Origin: Sodiomyces alkalinus F11
Taxonomy: Eukaryota; Ascomycota; Sordariomycetes; Glomerellales; Plectosphaerellaceae
DNA: 64,000 bases
Direction: 5' to 3'
Assembly: GCF_003711515.1 (NCBI RefSeq)
Contig: NW_021167084.1
Coordinates: 848,621-912,620, forward strand
The translations under genes were made by a program, and so were the position numbers. This document shows, piece by piece, positions 22,081 through 35,200 of this stretch (positions are counted from its first letter, which is position 1; each line of letters begins with the position of its first letter). Below the pieces are notes generated by a model that was not told the origin of the DNA, did not search any database, and saw nothing but the letters and a program-made list of their open reading frames with translations.

Positions 22081-22639
22081 GCTAGCCTAGCGCTATAGAC
22101 CTTTTTCCTTTTTCCTTTTTCCCTCTTTAGTTCTAGATAATCTATTATTACGATCTTATTTAGTGCCACGACCTATAACTAATCGTTTATATATCTAGAA
22201 CTTTACGATACCCACACGTTACGCTAGCAATAGATTAGGATCCTAACGCTACCGCCTAATAACCTATTAGAATTAAATAGGTCGCGGAGTGGATAAACTA
22301 ACGGTTTAAAGAGAATAACCGAGCCCTAAACGTAAGGCTAAGCACTCTTTATAAACAATATACCGATATCAATATAAGGCTCGCTCTGATATAAGAATAT
22401 TACTCGGAAATATACTAGTTTATAGACCGATAACGCGTAAGAGAAGAAGCTAACGAGCGATAACGTCTATTAGTCGAATAGCTTATAGCCTAGCTCCTAG
22501 GATCGCCTACTCCGTAAAACCTAACACCGCCTAACTTAAGTATTCTGGCTCCCTTATAAACCCCGATAATCCTTATACTAATAGAATCTACCCTATTACC
22601 GGTTCCATCGCTAGCGCTATAGCTAATAATAATACTTAT
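22081..22639 (+). mobile_element. Gypsy-like remnant G1, 5' (gag-like) part
   Basis: After a CCTTTTT-rich tract the plus strand gives a long reading rich in charged residues and Gln-type stops, including RFKENNRALNVRLSTLYK and VREEANER, a probable coiled-coil gag. I join it to the protease/reverse-transcriptase part at 29301-30251 because LINE-A3 lies exactly between them with a short target duplication. The gag assignment is inference from position and composition. Confidence 0.4.
22634..22639. repeat. Target-site duplication of LINE-A3, left copy
   Basis: ACTTAT precedes the (TTA)n tail of LINE-A3; the same six bases follow its 5' end at 29301-29306. Confidence 0.5.
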
Positions 22640-25600
22640 TATTATTATTATCGATCTTACTCCGCTATCCTAACTAATCTATAGGAGCCTTCCTAGGCTA
22701 TACGGTCCTTCTCGGGTGGCTATAGGGGGGAAAACCCGGGTAAAACCCGGGGAAAACCCCTATACACTTCCTTAGATAGAGTGGTGCCGCTACGGGGCTA
22801 ATATAGCCCCGGTTCGTCTCTGCTATATATCTGGATCGCACCTTTAGGCTAATAGCTAACGGGAAGTATAGTAGGCTAGTAGTTAGGTAGGTTAGCCTAA
22901 GCCGATTATTAGCGACGGAGTAGGGGCTGAGGGGGTACCGCCGCGCCTCCGCGGTGCGGAGGCTACGGCCCTTTAGCCTCGGCCTCCCTACGTCCCTAAG
23001 GATTATGCCTTTTATTCCTTCTACTCGGTTAATAAAAAGAGTAAGGGAGGTAGGCGCCTCCTACCTCCCCTAAATAGATTCCTGCTATATCCGGCGGTAG
23101 GTAGGGGGAATAGGGCTCTACCCTATTATAGAATTAGATAGTTAATATTCTTTAGGGTCTCCGTGCCTCTTTTCCCCCTGTTTTCTTCCTATAACGCTAA
23201 TAAGTTCGTTATAGGTTTTCTCCCGATCTATTCCCGCTTATAGTACCGTAGGCTTATCGTTACGGCTCTATACTAATAGTAAAACCCTTTAGTTTCCCTT
23301 ATTTATTTTCCTATTATAATTAGACTATAAGTGCTTAATAGGTAGCGCCGCGGTAGCGTGGTAGCGTGGGGTTAACTAGGTAGTATAGTATTAATTTATA
23401 TACACGAATAATTAAGCAGCAGTAGTAGTATAATATAAGTTCTCCTAGTAGCGTAGCGGTGCCTTAGTAGTAGCGTGTTAATAGTCGTAGATATCGTCTC
23501 CTCATAATAATACTAGTAATAATCGTAACCGGTATAAAAAGGGCTCGGTTCGGGTTATACCGTATATGTCCCCTAGTAGTATTAGGGCAGTGCCGTGGTG
23601 GCTAACCTAGGGTAGTTATATTCGTTATAGTAAGCGCCTAGGTATATACCCGGACGATATAGAGGCCTGCTTTAATACTACGGGTATAGGGGTAGCCTGT
23701 TTTTAACATACTAATAGCCGGCGTCCGTGTAAGGATATAAGTCGTGTCGATATCGTTATAGTGCCGTAGGTATATCGTGGTAGTATATACTAATTTTCCT
23801 CTAGGTCCCCCCCGCTACTAAAAAATAGTAGTAGCGTCTTATTAGATCTTTATAGGGCGTATATAGTGGTAAAGACCGCCGGTAGTACCGGTATTGCTGC
23901 TATACGTCTCCCCCTTTAGTGCTAAAGTAGTCCCCTGCTAATAAGCTATAGGCTAAGGAGCGTTTAGGGATAGCGTCCCGGTCTTTTAGCCGGGCCTTAA
24001 ACCGGGCGCTGCTTTCCGGTTATAGCCGTGGCGGCCCCGTATCGGCGGAGGTATAGGAATCATCTTATTAGATAAGATATTTAAAGGGTAAAATAGACTT
24101 TATTCTAGAGTACCTTATAAGTAGCCCCTTTTCGGTCTCCCCGCGGTATTATAGTAGCGGTGGTTAGCTAACCGGTCCTAGTAGGGACTAGAATATATCG
24201 AGAGTGGTATTAGTATTACCGAGGACGATAAGGACGATAATAATTAAGGCGATAATAGCTAATAGCTATTAGTAGCCCCCCCTAGCGCCGAGCTAATACC
24301 GCCGGGGTCCCGGCTTATAGGACCCCTATTAATAATTAATAGATCCGCTATATCGGGCTACCTCCGCTCTAGTCCCGCTTCGGTATCGCCTTTATTTTCG
24401 TAGGCCTTTATAACTTTAAGGGCGAGGCGAGAGTCCTTAAGCCTCTTCCATTATAGGAACCACCTTATAACTACCCCGGCTTCGGTATCGTGTTCTAGTG
24501 CATCGTATAAATTTCCTTTAGTCGTGAGCGGCCTCCCTATAGCACCGAAAAGGCCTTTACGGTCCTCCGCGGTTACCTCTTAGTACTAGAGTACTATATA
24601 CTCCGTTATTTCCGCCCCTCTGTCCCTGTAAGGGCACCGCAGTAAAGGGAAGCCCGGCACCCTTATTTTAGCTAGGAATACCCGTAGGCCTAGTTTTTCT
24701 AATCTAATCTAGGTAAATACGGAGCTTTATAGTTTAAGGAGCCCTCTATATTTCCGGAGAGAGCGTTATATCGGGGGGCGGCTTAGTACCGCTACGGCGT
24801 AGGTATAGGGCCGTTATGCTTCCGCCTAGGCTTAACCCTATTCCCTTATAAGGGCCTTCCGCGGGGGCGAGGTTCCGGCCTAGGCTATTAGGACGGTAAG
24901 CTATACCGTCCACGCGAGGGCGGCATAGGTCCTATAATACAGGTTCAGTACCGCTAAGGCTCTCGCCGCGGCGTATACTCCGGCTAATATCTTATCTTCT
25001 ATCCCTTCTTCTTATATCCGAAGGATCTTTTAGACACTTAGGCTTAAGAGGTATAGGTTAAGAGGGGGATAAAGGTCTTTTTTTCGAGGACCCTAACCGG
25101 CGTAGTTTTATAGGCTCCGGCTACTAATTAGAGGTACCGGTTCTATACCGTTATAAATACCGCTATAGGGCCTTACTAGAGGCCGGCCCCTATCTTATAG
25201 ACGGTTAAGGCGTAGTAGGCGATTACTAGTCGTATTACTATAAGGTATAGTCTTTTTATGTCTACGAAGCTATACCCCTATACTACCGCGCTAAGCCTTA
25301 AAAGGGCGTATATTTAGGTGGCTAGGCGGCTTTTTACCTTTTTAGTGTTTTATCGGAAGTCGAGCTTCCTATTAAGCTAAACGCCTAAGAACTTTATCGC
25401 CTCCGCCGCTAGTACCGAAATAGTATTAAGGGGGAGTAAGGTAGGTAAGGGTTAGCGTGACTTCGTAAAGGGGATATAGATATACTTAGCTAATTTAAAT
25501 TATAGTCCGCTTACTATCTCCTAGTCTAAGTATATCTGCTACGCGGTAATAAGGCGTTACTATATTTATACCTTTATCCTACGGAAAGCGATAATATTTA

Positions 25601-28600
25601 TATTATCGGTAAAACGTACTACTATTATTTTAAGAACCCTTTTTAGTTCTTTATATAGAGTAGAGATATAGAGGATAAAGAGGATAGGGGAGATTAAGGA
25701 GCCTTATAGTATACCCCTATAAAGGTACCGTGGGGGGGCTATTTCGCTATTAAGTAGTAGCTAGGCTATATGGTCTTAAAGAAAGCTGCTAATTAGGGTA
25801 ATAAGCTACCGGGGGAAGCCTTTCCTTTTAAGTACCTCGAGGAGGCGAGAATAGGAGATAGTATTAAAGGCGCTTTTAATATTTAGTTAAAGTATCGAAG
25901 CGGTGCTGCTATAAGCCTAGGTCGCTCTTATATCCTTTATAACTCTTTATACTACTATCTTTATACTTCGCCCTGCCCGGTTACCTATCTATCCCTCCGG
26001 GAGGAGCCGATACTCCTCAGCTACGGCCACGATCCGGTTACCTAGTATCCCCTTAAGGACCTTATCTATTATACTAAGGAGTAATATTGGTTGTTAGCCC
26101 TTTACTATCCCGTAGTCGGCCGGCGGCCGGCCTTCCTTCTTAAGTATTACCACGGTAGCGTAGCGGTACCTTTTCGGGTAATAGCTCGCTTTAAGGCACG
26201 CTATAAAGATAATACTAAGTCTTTAGTATAAGGGGGATCTATATACTTTTAGGAGCCCTGCTAAGAGTCTATTAGGACTTAGTACCGCCTAGGGCTTTAT
26301 CTTCTTAAGGCGCCCCTATATATCCGCTACGGTAATATCTTAGCGGACGTCTTACCCCGGGGGGAATTCCGCGCTTAGTGGCTTAGGGGTAATAAGGAGG
26401 GGGGGGGGAAAGAACTTCCGGTTAAGGATTTCGGCTTTCTCTACGTATATAGTTACCGGGTAGTCGTTATTATCTCGGTATAGTAGTAGTATTAATAGGG
26501 GGTCCGGTAATACGCCCCCTTTAATTTATACCTATTTTTATAGTCGTTAAAGAAGGCTATTATCCTTTTTAGTTAAGTAAAGTAAGTGCCGTTAGTATAT
26601 CCGCTTCGCTACTACCACGGCCTTATCTCAGCGCCTCTCCGCTTCCTAGAACTCGTCCTATTAGTTCCGGGACTTCTTAGTTATATATCTATAGTAAAGG
26701 CGCCTTACTTCCTAGGTAAGGGCGGTTAGCTCCGTATTCTACTAAAGAGTAGATAGGTAATTAGGGGTGCCCTTATAATAGTGCGGCGTGGCCTTATCGG
26801 CTATAATCGTAAGGTCCTTTATTAGGTTATATAGTACTAAGTCGATATCTCCCAGTATTATAAAAAGGCCGGTCTACTATAGCCGTATAGCGGCGAGCTA
26901 GGGGACCTATAAGGGGTTAAAGTCTTCTTAGACCTAGTAAGGCCCTACTAGGTCCTATAGTAGTATTATTATAGTAGTCGATATAGTATCCGTCTTTATA
27001 AGAATTCGGGCTATCTATAAGTAGTAGTTAGACCCGATAACGGTCTTATCCGGGCCGCTAAAATTATAGCGGAGCCCTTATATTACCTATATAAAGTCGA
27101 TAATACTAGCACGCCGGCCCGGGCGGTACTATATAGTTATTCCGGGGGGGGTTACTAGGTCTAGGTTCTATCGGGTTATAAGGGTAAATAGGGTATCGGC
27201 TTAGAGGTAATACCGCGGTAGCTATAACTATAAGGGGTAGTATAGGTTAAAGTCCCCTATATGGATATATTAGCCCCGTAGCGGTGCTATATCGAGTATA
27301 TCTTATAGGGGTATATTCTAGGGGGTCCCTAGCTAACTAATAGTTCTCTAAGTGGATCGACTAGATTATAAGGGTATTATCTCCGGTCCTAAATATAACC
27401 GTATAGGTATCGCGGTAGGCCTACTATGTCTATATATATAGCGGGTATCTTTTATAGATATATAAGAGGGTATAGTCTCCTCCCTAGATTAGCTGGTATA
27501 CCGCTTAGAAGGGGTATACGGGGTTTTTCGTGAAACGGTTAAGGCCGGGTTCCTGGATTACTATTATATTATACTTAGCGCGGTACCGGAGCGGTAACTC
27601 TCGCTGCGCTTAACTCCTCCCTATATTCTACGAAAGGATATAGATTTCTATTAATTAAAGGGGGGGGGGGGGTTAAGATAATATACTCGGTATAACCGGG
27701 GTCTAGCTCTAGGGCTCCTACTACGGTGATTTACCGGCCCTATAGGGGATTATATAGGCGGTTATCGGGCTTAGTATCGGGGAGCCCTCCTATCCCCTAG
27801 TCCTTTTCGGGGGCTAACCCCTACCTTTACGGAGGGGTTAGTCCCTAGGCGATAATAATAGGGGGGAAGATCTAGGGCTGCCGCGGGTATACCGCTTCGG
27901 TCTAGCGAGTAATATTAAAGTCTCTGGCTCGGTACTTATACGCTTTACGGGTCTTCCTAGCCTTTTTCTTTAGTAATCGGTATATATCGTTAAAGGTATT
28001 ATAGTCTCCGGTAAAGGTACCGTAGTGGCGGGGGCGCCCCGGCACTATAGCTTTATAGTATCCTAGGCCCTAAGGGTACGCTTATTCGGGCTTAGCGTAG
28101 TAGCGGTATACCCTCTTTACGGTAGAGTAGCTATTCGCCTAATAGCCGAAGTATAGGTATTTATAGGACCTTAAGGGACTAAGGTCGGGATTATATAGTT
28201 TATGGATATAGCTACCCCCCTTAAAGAGGAGGGTATTCCGGATAAGGCTTATTACCCTTTCCGGCGAAGCAGATTCGATAAAGAGGAGCGTTACTCTATT
28301 AGTGCTATAGCGGGGTACTCGTTATCGTACTCGGATAATTTTTACCTTAGGGTTTATATCTTATAAGGATACTAATAAGTCTTTTTCGGATAGGGCGTTA
28401 AGGACCTCCTAAGGGATAGCCTTAGCTAGCGCGGGGTAGGTGCGTATAACTAGGGTAGCTCCTTTACCGAAGGCCTTTTTAATCTATTATTCCTTATAAG
28501 TAGCCTACTACTATACCATTTCGGTAAAGGTAAGGTAAATATCTCCGCTTAGTAGCTTCCGTGCCGTTACGGTATCGTGTTAGGTAGTTATAGCGTTTAT

Positions 28601-29300
28601 AGCTTAGATAATCTCTTTTAGGGTCTTATTTTTAAAGGGCTAATCTTCGGGGAGGGTTCCTTAGCGGATAATTAATTCCCGGTAATACTTAGCGGGGATT
28701 ACTTTAGAGGGGGCGGGGTCCTACGGCGGTGCCGTTATAGGAGCCCGGGCTATAATATTAGCCTAGGTTTCTTTTATACTACTTATTCCTTTTCGGAGTT
28801 CCTCTTATATAATATATACACGGTAGCGTATAGGTATATTAGCAGTATTGCGCTAGCGTTTTTACGGGTAATACGTATTATGATTAGTTCCTTTATTAGC
28901 TTTATAACCTACTTAATCGTGTTCCTATTAGCTTATAGGGCCTGAATTCCTGCCTTAATCTTAGTTACTCTTGGTTCCGGGGGGCGTGGTAGTCCCCTTT
29001 CGGTCTTATATCGGTTCCGCGCTATATCTCGCCACGGGCGAGTAGGGGGGGGGGAGCGCTTATATTACGAAAAGTAGGCCTATTACGAATTCTATATAGA
29101 CGAAATCGGGGCGATAGAGACGGGATTATCCTATATTTTTTCCGGTTATGCCGTAGCGCCGGTATTACGGTACCGCTACGATAGTATCCTAGGAGGGAGG
29201 CGGTGGTTATAATCTCTGTCTTAGTGGTTTTATCGATTTTACTCTTATTGCGTGCCCGTGGTTCATAGGCGTGTCCTCGATTCTTGTTTTGTGACCCGGC
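22640..29300 (-). mobile_element. LINE-A3, full-length Tad1-like non-LTR retrotransposon
   Basis: 6.66 kb, the inverted counterpart of LINE-A2. The 3' tail (ATA)n is at the low-coordinate end; the 5' end, near 29300, reads GCCGGGTCACAAAACAAG on its sense strand. It keeps the whole order: ORF1 with knuckle region near 28130, endonuclease near 27250, reverse transcriptase at about 25560-26200 and the long 3' region. Motif C of the reverse transcriptase again reads FTDN, not FADD. It interrupts G1 between gag and protease with a candidate ACTTAT duplication. RIP-type stops are found throughout. Confidence 0.85.
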
Positions 29301-29306
29301 ACTTAT
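29301..29306. repeat. Target-site duplication of LINE-A3, right copy
   Basis: ACTTAT directly beyond the 5' end of LINE-A3, matching 22634-22639. Six bases is short for a LINE duplication and the A/T-rich tail blurs its edge. Confidence 0.5.
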
Positions 29307-30251
29307 AATAGCTAGAGTAAATAAATAGCGTATCCTTACCCTTATTAATACTAGTTACGATTACTATACCGTTATAAGTAAATAGTTTACCTAAAGACTT
29401 TAATTACTATTAATCGATAAGATAAATCGACTACTAAATAGCTTCTCGGAAGCTACTAGGACTATTAGTAGCGCGGGGATTACCGTCTATAAGCTTAAGA
29501 TTAGCGGCTACCCATAAAGGATATTTATATATATAGTGCCCGGGCTTAATTAAGACGTATTCCCCGGGAAGCCCTGGATAGAATAAAATAATATAGTATA
29601 CTATACTAAGGATAAATAGCTTTATTACGGAATGGCCCGATTAAATATATAACTTTATTATAAAAAAGAACCTACCGGAGTATAAACTATCCGTGACGCT
29701 TATTTAGTTACTAGGTCCGTGTTCGCGGGTATTATCCGATAATTATAACGGAAGGGCGAAAAAGTTTTAGTCTAAGGAGTAAGCTTAAGGGATATCGAAA
29801 AAGTATTATATAAGAAGTAACTAGTAGACCTAAAGGACTTTATACCTAAAGAGCTATTATAAGAATTCGGTGATTTATTTACGTCTAATAAGGCTAACTA
29901 ATTATTATTATACTGATTAGGCGTTAACCACGAGGTAAACCTTATACCCGGAAGCAATCATAAAGAATTATCGCTCCCTTAAAGGCTACTCTATAATATA
30001 TTAAGAGAAGAACCCCTAGTATTACGGAAAATACTTACTAACCTAATATATAAGGGATTTATCTATACTAGTAGTTTAGAAGCCGCGGCTCCTATCCTTT
30101 TTATAAGGAAGCTAGGCGGAGGACTTTATTTTCATTATAATTATTAAGCGTTAAATATAATTACTAAATAAGACAATTACTTACTCCCTTTAATTACGAA
30201 GATACTATAAAACTTAAGCTACACGAAATAGTTTACGAAGCTTAATATAGT
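29301..30251 (+). mobile_element. Gypsy-like remnant G1, protease and reverse transcriptase part
   Basis: The plus strand reads through stops as a Ty3/Gypsy polyprotein. A protease-type tail (VFPGKPWIE.NNIVYY) is near 29560. The start of the reverse transcriptase includes REEPLVLRKILTNLI.KGFIY near 30010 and AAPILFIRKLGGGL near 30090, followed by a KLNI that corresponds to the motif-A entry KLDV. The sequence stops at 30251 where the LTR of C1 begins, so the catalytic YxDD is absent. It continues G1 from 22639. Confidence 0.75.
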
Positions 30252-30444
30252 TATCAGCACACAAATAAAGTACGCAAAAGATGTGTGTGTGCATTGAAGA
30301 AGAGTAAAAGATACTCTCCGGGAATGTCTAACTATAAGGAAAAATGAGGGGAAATCGATATGGATACATCGGTCGGAAGTACCCTATCCGTCTACCGAAA
30401 TGGCGTAAGTCACACCCCGATAAGGTGGCTGTAGGTATTTAACA
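30252..30444 (-). repeat. 3' LTR of Copia C1 (minus)
   Basis: 193 bp, the same length as the C2 LTRs. On the minus strand it begins TGTTAAATACCTACAGCC and ends GTGTGCTGATA. It is closest to the C3 LTR at 55783, sharing ACTTCCGACCGATGTATCC and TAGTTAGA.ATTCCC. A G10 polypurine tract (seen as C10 at 30445-30454) lies just inside it. Many CpA/TpG remain, so the LTR is far less mutated than the element body. Confidence 0.8.
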
Positions 30445-31769
30445 CCCCCCCCCCAGAACTACAGGATTAATCCTGACTATTCTGCTTAACTAAAACTGTA
30501 AATCCAGGGTAAAATAGAGCCTAGATATTAATCTAACGGTTAAAGAACGGCTTATTAAAAAGCGCGCTCTTTTTATGCCCAAAAACGTTAAAAACGTGTA
30601 AAAACAGGTAGTCAAATTAACCCCCCCAAAAAAAACCGTCAAAACATTCAAAACGGGTGCCCAAATAACAATCTAAAGGGCACTAAAATAACGGTCAATC
30701 TAGGCTATAGATTATAAACTCAGCACCGCGCCTCTTATAAATTGCCTTAAGCCCCTTAGCTTAGGTCCTCTATCCCCAGCAGATATATAAACGCCTTATA
30801 TTTCTGCAGGGGAAGTACCTTAGTTAGCCTATCGCTGACTATCTCTTAGGTCGAGATCCAGGAGATTAGGACCTTCTTCTATTAAACGACCTGTCGGATC
30901 TAAAGGGTGTGGATATCTAGATACTTTAATCTAGATATAACCTAATCGCGTGGAGCCTCTAAAAGAATCCTTATTTAGTCGTTATCGTAGTATATCGTTA
31001 GAGGCTCGTTTTTAAAGGTTAAGGTTAGGTCCTTAATTAAACTCCTAATCGCGATATACTGCCTAGTAGTAGCAGAAAGTGCTATAAGCTCGGCTTTAGT
31101 ATTAAAGGTTATAGCGCTTATTTACTTATTTATCTTTTAGTCTATAGGGCCACCGAATAAGAATATAGTATAGCCTTAGGAGCTATACTAAGTCTCGTAG
31201 TTATCCCCTAATATCGTGTTAAATGTATAGTAAAGTACGTGCTATAGGTGGTTATCGCGTGGTCTAAAGTAAAGGTATAGGGACTTAGTAGAGGCGAGGT
31301 ACTTTACATACCTGTCTACGGTATCGTAATACTATTTTAACGGGTTAGTGTTAAATTCCGTAAGCCTCGAAGCGGCCTTAGAGATATTAGGCCTTATTTA
31401 ATAGGCGGCGTAGTTAATAGAGCCGACTTTTCGTAGATATAGGTGGATTAAATCTATAAAGGCCTGCTCAGTTATAGGTTTTAAAATATCATGAAAAGGA
31501 AAAGGGCTTTTAACCCTACGCCTACTATAATCCACTTATAACGCCTTAATCTTTTCGGTAATATAATTATTAAGGGAAAGGTATAGCCGATATTATTAGC
31601 GGTCGCGAACCACTTTAATTCCCAGGAACCACTTAAGTGGGCCGAGGTCCCTTACTTAAAAGTGCTGCTATATCCGTTATATAAGAGAATAAGCAGTAGA
31701 TTAACATTTCTTCCTATAGATTAGAATAATATCGTCCATATAGAAGAAGACGATTAGTTCTTTACTTTT
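30445..31769 (-). mobile_element. Copia C1 body, 3' part (RNase H, end of reverse transcriptase)
   Basis: Minus-strand Copia polyprotein remnant. Next to the LTR is a leader of about 400 bp that keeps many CpA. Further in, RNase H-like sequence runs from about 30850 to 31500. The reverse-transcriptase motif FFYMDDIILIYR is read at 31731-31742 and its flanks, with both catalytic Asp codons kept. C2 inserted about 23 bp upstream of that motif, splitting the gene; it resumes at 37766. Confidence 0.75.
31765..31769. repeat. Target-site duplication CTTTT of Copia C2, left
   Basis: CTTTT immediately before the 5' LTR of C2, repeated at 37761-37765. Five bases is the usual size for Copia insertions. 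Confidence 0.85.
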
Positions 31770-31962
31770 TGTTAGATGCCATAGCCACCTTATCGGGGTG
31801 TGATAAACTATATTGTGTTAGATGTGTGGAGTACCTCGGTCCTATGTATCCACCCTTATTTCCCCTGCTTTTTCCGTATAGTTAGATATCCCTATAAAGT
31901 ATTATAGACTTTACTTAGATCAATACACATATAATTCCGCGTACCTTATTTATGTTCTGACA
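31770..31962 (+). repeat. 5' LTR of Copia C2
   Basis: 193 bp, TGTTAGATGCC to TTCTGACA; the ends TGTTAGA and TCTGACA form a short imperfect inverted repeat. It differs from the 3' LTR at seven sites. It retains many CpA/TpG compared with the body. Confidence 0.9.
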
Positions 31963-31973
31963 GTTATAAGCCC
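31963..31973 (+). other. Primer binding site of C2, half-tRNA type
   Basis: GTTATAAGCCC adjoins the 5' LTR. It is the RIP form of GTTATGAGCCC, complementary to the anticodon loop of initiator tRNA-Met. Confidence 0.6.
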
Positions 31974-32249
31974 GGGGTTCTAATAAACGAAGCTATTCCG
32001 ATCGATCCTATAGCTTCTAGGCTATTAAAATCAGCCTTAAGTCTATAGCGGGTAGTTTAGTATTATTGGTAACGTCCGCCTGCTTTAGTTTTATTTAATC
32101 GTTTTATCATTTCTATCGCACGACCGTTTAAAGCGTTTAGTATAGTTAATTAACCTTTTCGTTTATCCTATTCCACTGCTTTTTATTAGTATAACGATAG
32201 CTTCCACGGTAGTAGTGCCCGTTATAGGCCTCGTAACGCTTACCTCTCC

Positions 32250-35200
32250 GAAAGACTAGAGGCCTTAGATTAAAGCCGTGATAATTATCGCGTACTCTTA
32301 CAATATAGCCGACCTCGTTAATCCCGACCTTAAAGAAGCTAAACGGCCGAAGCGTCGTATTCGAATAGATCCACCGACGCCTCTAGCCTCTATTGAAGGA
32401 AGAGGTAGTTAGGATATACAGTTTAAGATCTGGCAGGTTGAAGAGGATCGGTATAAGGCTAAAAAGAGGGGGATTTAAGTACTCCACGACTATATCGCGA
32501 AGACGGTTAGCCCTGCTTTAAAGGATTAGTATGCCGGTAAAAAGAAAGTTAAGGATATCCTGTATATCCTTAAGATGCACCTTAAGCTAACGAACGCCGC
32601 CTAGAAGTCACTAATTAAGAGACGCTAGGACGAATACCTCTAAAACGTTAGGCGTATACCCTATAAGCGCTGGCTAGAAGACTTTATACAGCTATACTAT
32701 AACGCCGAGACGTATAAAGTTCGAGAATACGATACTAAGGAATAATAGATAGACGGCTTTTTTAACGCTATCGGCTATATAGTACTAGAGTAGTTAGAAG
32801 GACGCTTTATATAGCTTATTAGGTTAGAAGAGTAAGACCTACTCTTGATTTAATCAATTATAGAGGAATATACGATATAGCTTTATTGCCGCTACCCGCA
32901 CTAACTCGATAAGAAGCCTACCGTAGTATCCTTTTATACGGTAACCTTCCTAGGTAAGGATAAAGAAGGTAAGGATTAGCGGGCATAATCGGGATAGTAA
33001 GATAATTAGTAGTCCTCTCTATAGTAAAAGAAAGAGTGGCTTTACGACTACCGTAATAAGAAGAGGAGTAATTATAACTATAAGCCTCTATAGAAGTGCC
33101 TAAACGTTAATAAGGCACGCAGGAAGAAGGGATACACACCTTTAAAAGAGATCTTAGAACGCTACGACCGGATTATTAAGACCTAGGATAACGAACGTTA
33201 AAAGAGATTCCGGGAGAATATCGAAAAGGACGCTAAAAGCCTAAAAACGAGTACTAAAAAGGACTCTTAGAAGTTATAGCCGAAAGAATCGTCGACGGAG
33301 GTATCTAATTTTATCGATAACTAGGATAAGGATTCCGATAAGGAGTCCTATAGGATATATTCCCTCCTATAGATAAATAACGTAACGGTTAATAGTAATC
33401 TCTTTAATTAGCTACTAATCGACTCTAGCACCTCGAGGTATATTACTAACTACTAACACTTATTATAGGCCTTTAAACCTACTATAGAAAAGTATCGTTT
33501 TTAAACGGGTAGTGGAGAGACTAAGCCAGTTAAGGGTTATAGCAGGATATAATTAGAAGTAGACGACGAATATAGTAATCCCTTCGTTTTAGTGCTAAAT
33601 CGCGTTACTTTTATATAAGATTACCTAATAACCTTAATCGCGACTAGAAGATTAAAGGAATAGGGTATCGTTTTTAATTCCGGCCTCGAAGTGCTAAAGG
33701 TGGCTACTAGAGAGGGCTTATTAGCCCTACCTCTTAATAACGTCAATAATTAATACGCTCTTATTCTAACGGATCGTTAATAGCACCTACTAAGTAGCTT
33801 CTTTAATAGCTCTATAACGCCTACTATAAGCGTGGTAGACGCTCGCTTATAGCATAAGAGGCTAGGGCACGCCGGCGTTACTACCCTCGATAAAATTAAC
33901 GATGCCTTTATTAGAGACGTGATTAAAGGACGTTAAAAAGGCCCTCTTATAGTGGATTATAAGGCCTATACCCTTAGTAAGGCGAAGAAGGTAGTATCCA
34001 GATAATCGCCTAACCACTAAACGATAATACCGTGGTATAGGGTAGAGGTTAACCTTTTTAGCCTTAACGAGGCCTATAACGGTATAAAGGTCGTGATACT
34101 TTTATACGATCCCTGTACTCGTTAAGCTATTATAAGGTTCCTGCGTGACTACAAATTATTAGCCTTACCCACGCTGGTGAATTTTGAGTTCTTCCTTTAG
34201 AGGCAGTACCACTATATAATTATAGTGATCCGACTAGATAGAGAAAAATCCCTTTAGAAAGGCTTCGATAAATAGGCCGATAAGAGAGGGATTTTACTTA
34301 AGAGGTTATCGCCGTATATAGCCGCGTAGAATCCGAAGGTAGAACGCCACGGCGGCGTTATTTTTACTATTATAAGGACCCTCGTAAGGGCCTTAGGCAT
34401 CTAGTATAAAATATATAGCCGGAACTAGTGGCTACTATAGTATATCTATATAACCTTATCCCTCGGAAGGACTTCTAGTAGAAAACCCCTTAAGGGCAGA
34501 TAGAGGATTAGATTAATAAATAAGGCCTAAAGAAGATCCTGACGAAGCCTATCGTTAGTTATTTAAAGAGGTATAGTTATAGGGTATATCCACTAACCGC
34601 CGACTATTAATAAGGTCGTAACCGTAACGCTAAGCTCGCGGAGAGAGTATATATCGGCTATTTAATCGGCTATAAAAGCACTAATATATATCGGATTTAG
34701 GTACTAAAATTAGGGAGGATCCTACGAACAAAAGATATCACCTTCAACGAAAAATAGCTGTACAAAGATCGTGACCACGAACCTAAGGTGTTAATTAAGG
34801 TTTTCGAGTAGCTTAATCTACCTATAGATTATTAACTCCACGATCCTCTAAGTATTGCTATTAACGTGGTCGATTTCCACCCTTAAACGCTACTAGAGCA
34901 GAATACTATAAGGGAGGCTATCGCGGCTGCTGCTGCTAGTGCTTCTAGGGGGGTGGATAGAGGTGCAGGTTTAATAACCACTGCAGAATCTATAGAAGAA
35001 TAATAATAGCAGAAAAATTAACCTGATCAGGAGGCATAGGAGGCACGTGGAACAGGGCAAATAAGCCCTATAACGCCTTCCACGCTAACGCCTTCCACGC
35101 CTCCGGCAGCATCTACTTTAACGTCTTCCACAATTACACCTATAATTATGCCTATAACGGCACCTGTTTTCCCTCCTTTAATAACCATAAACGGCCCTCC

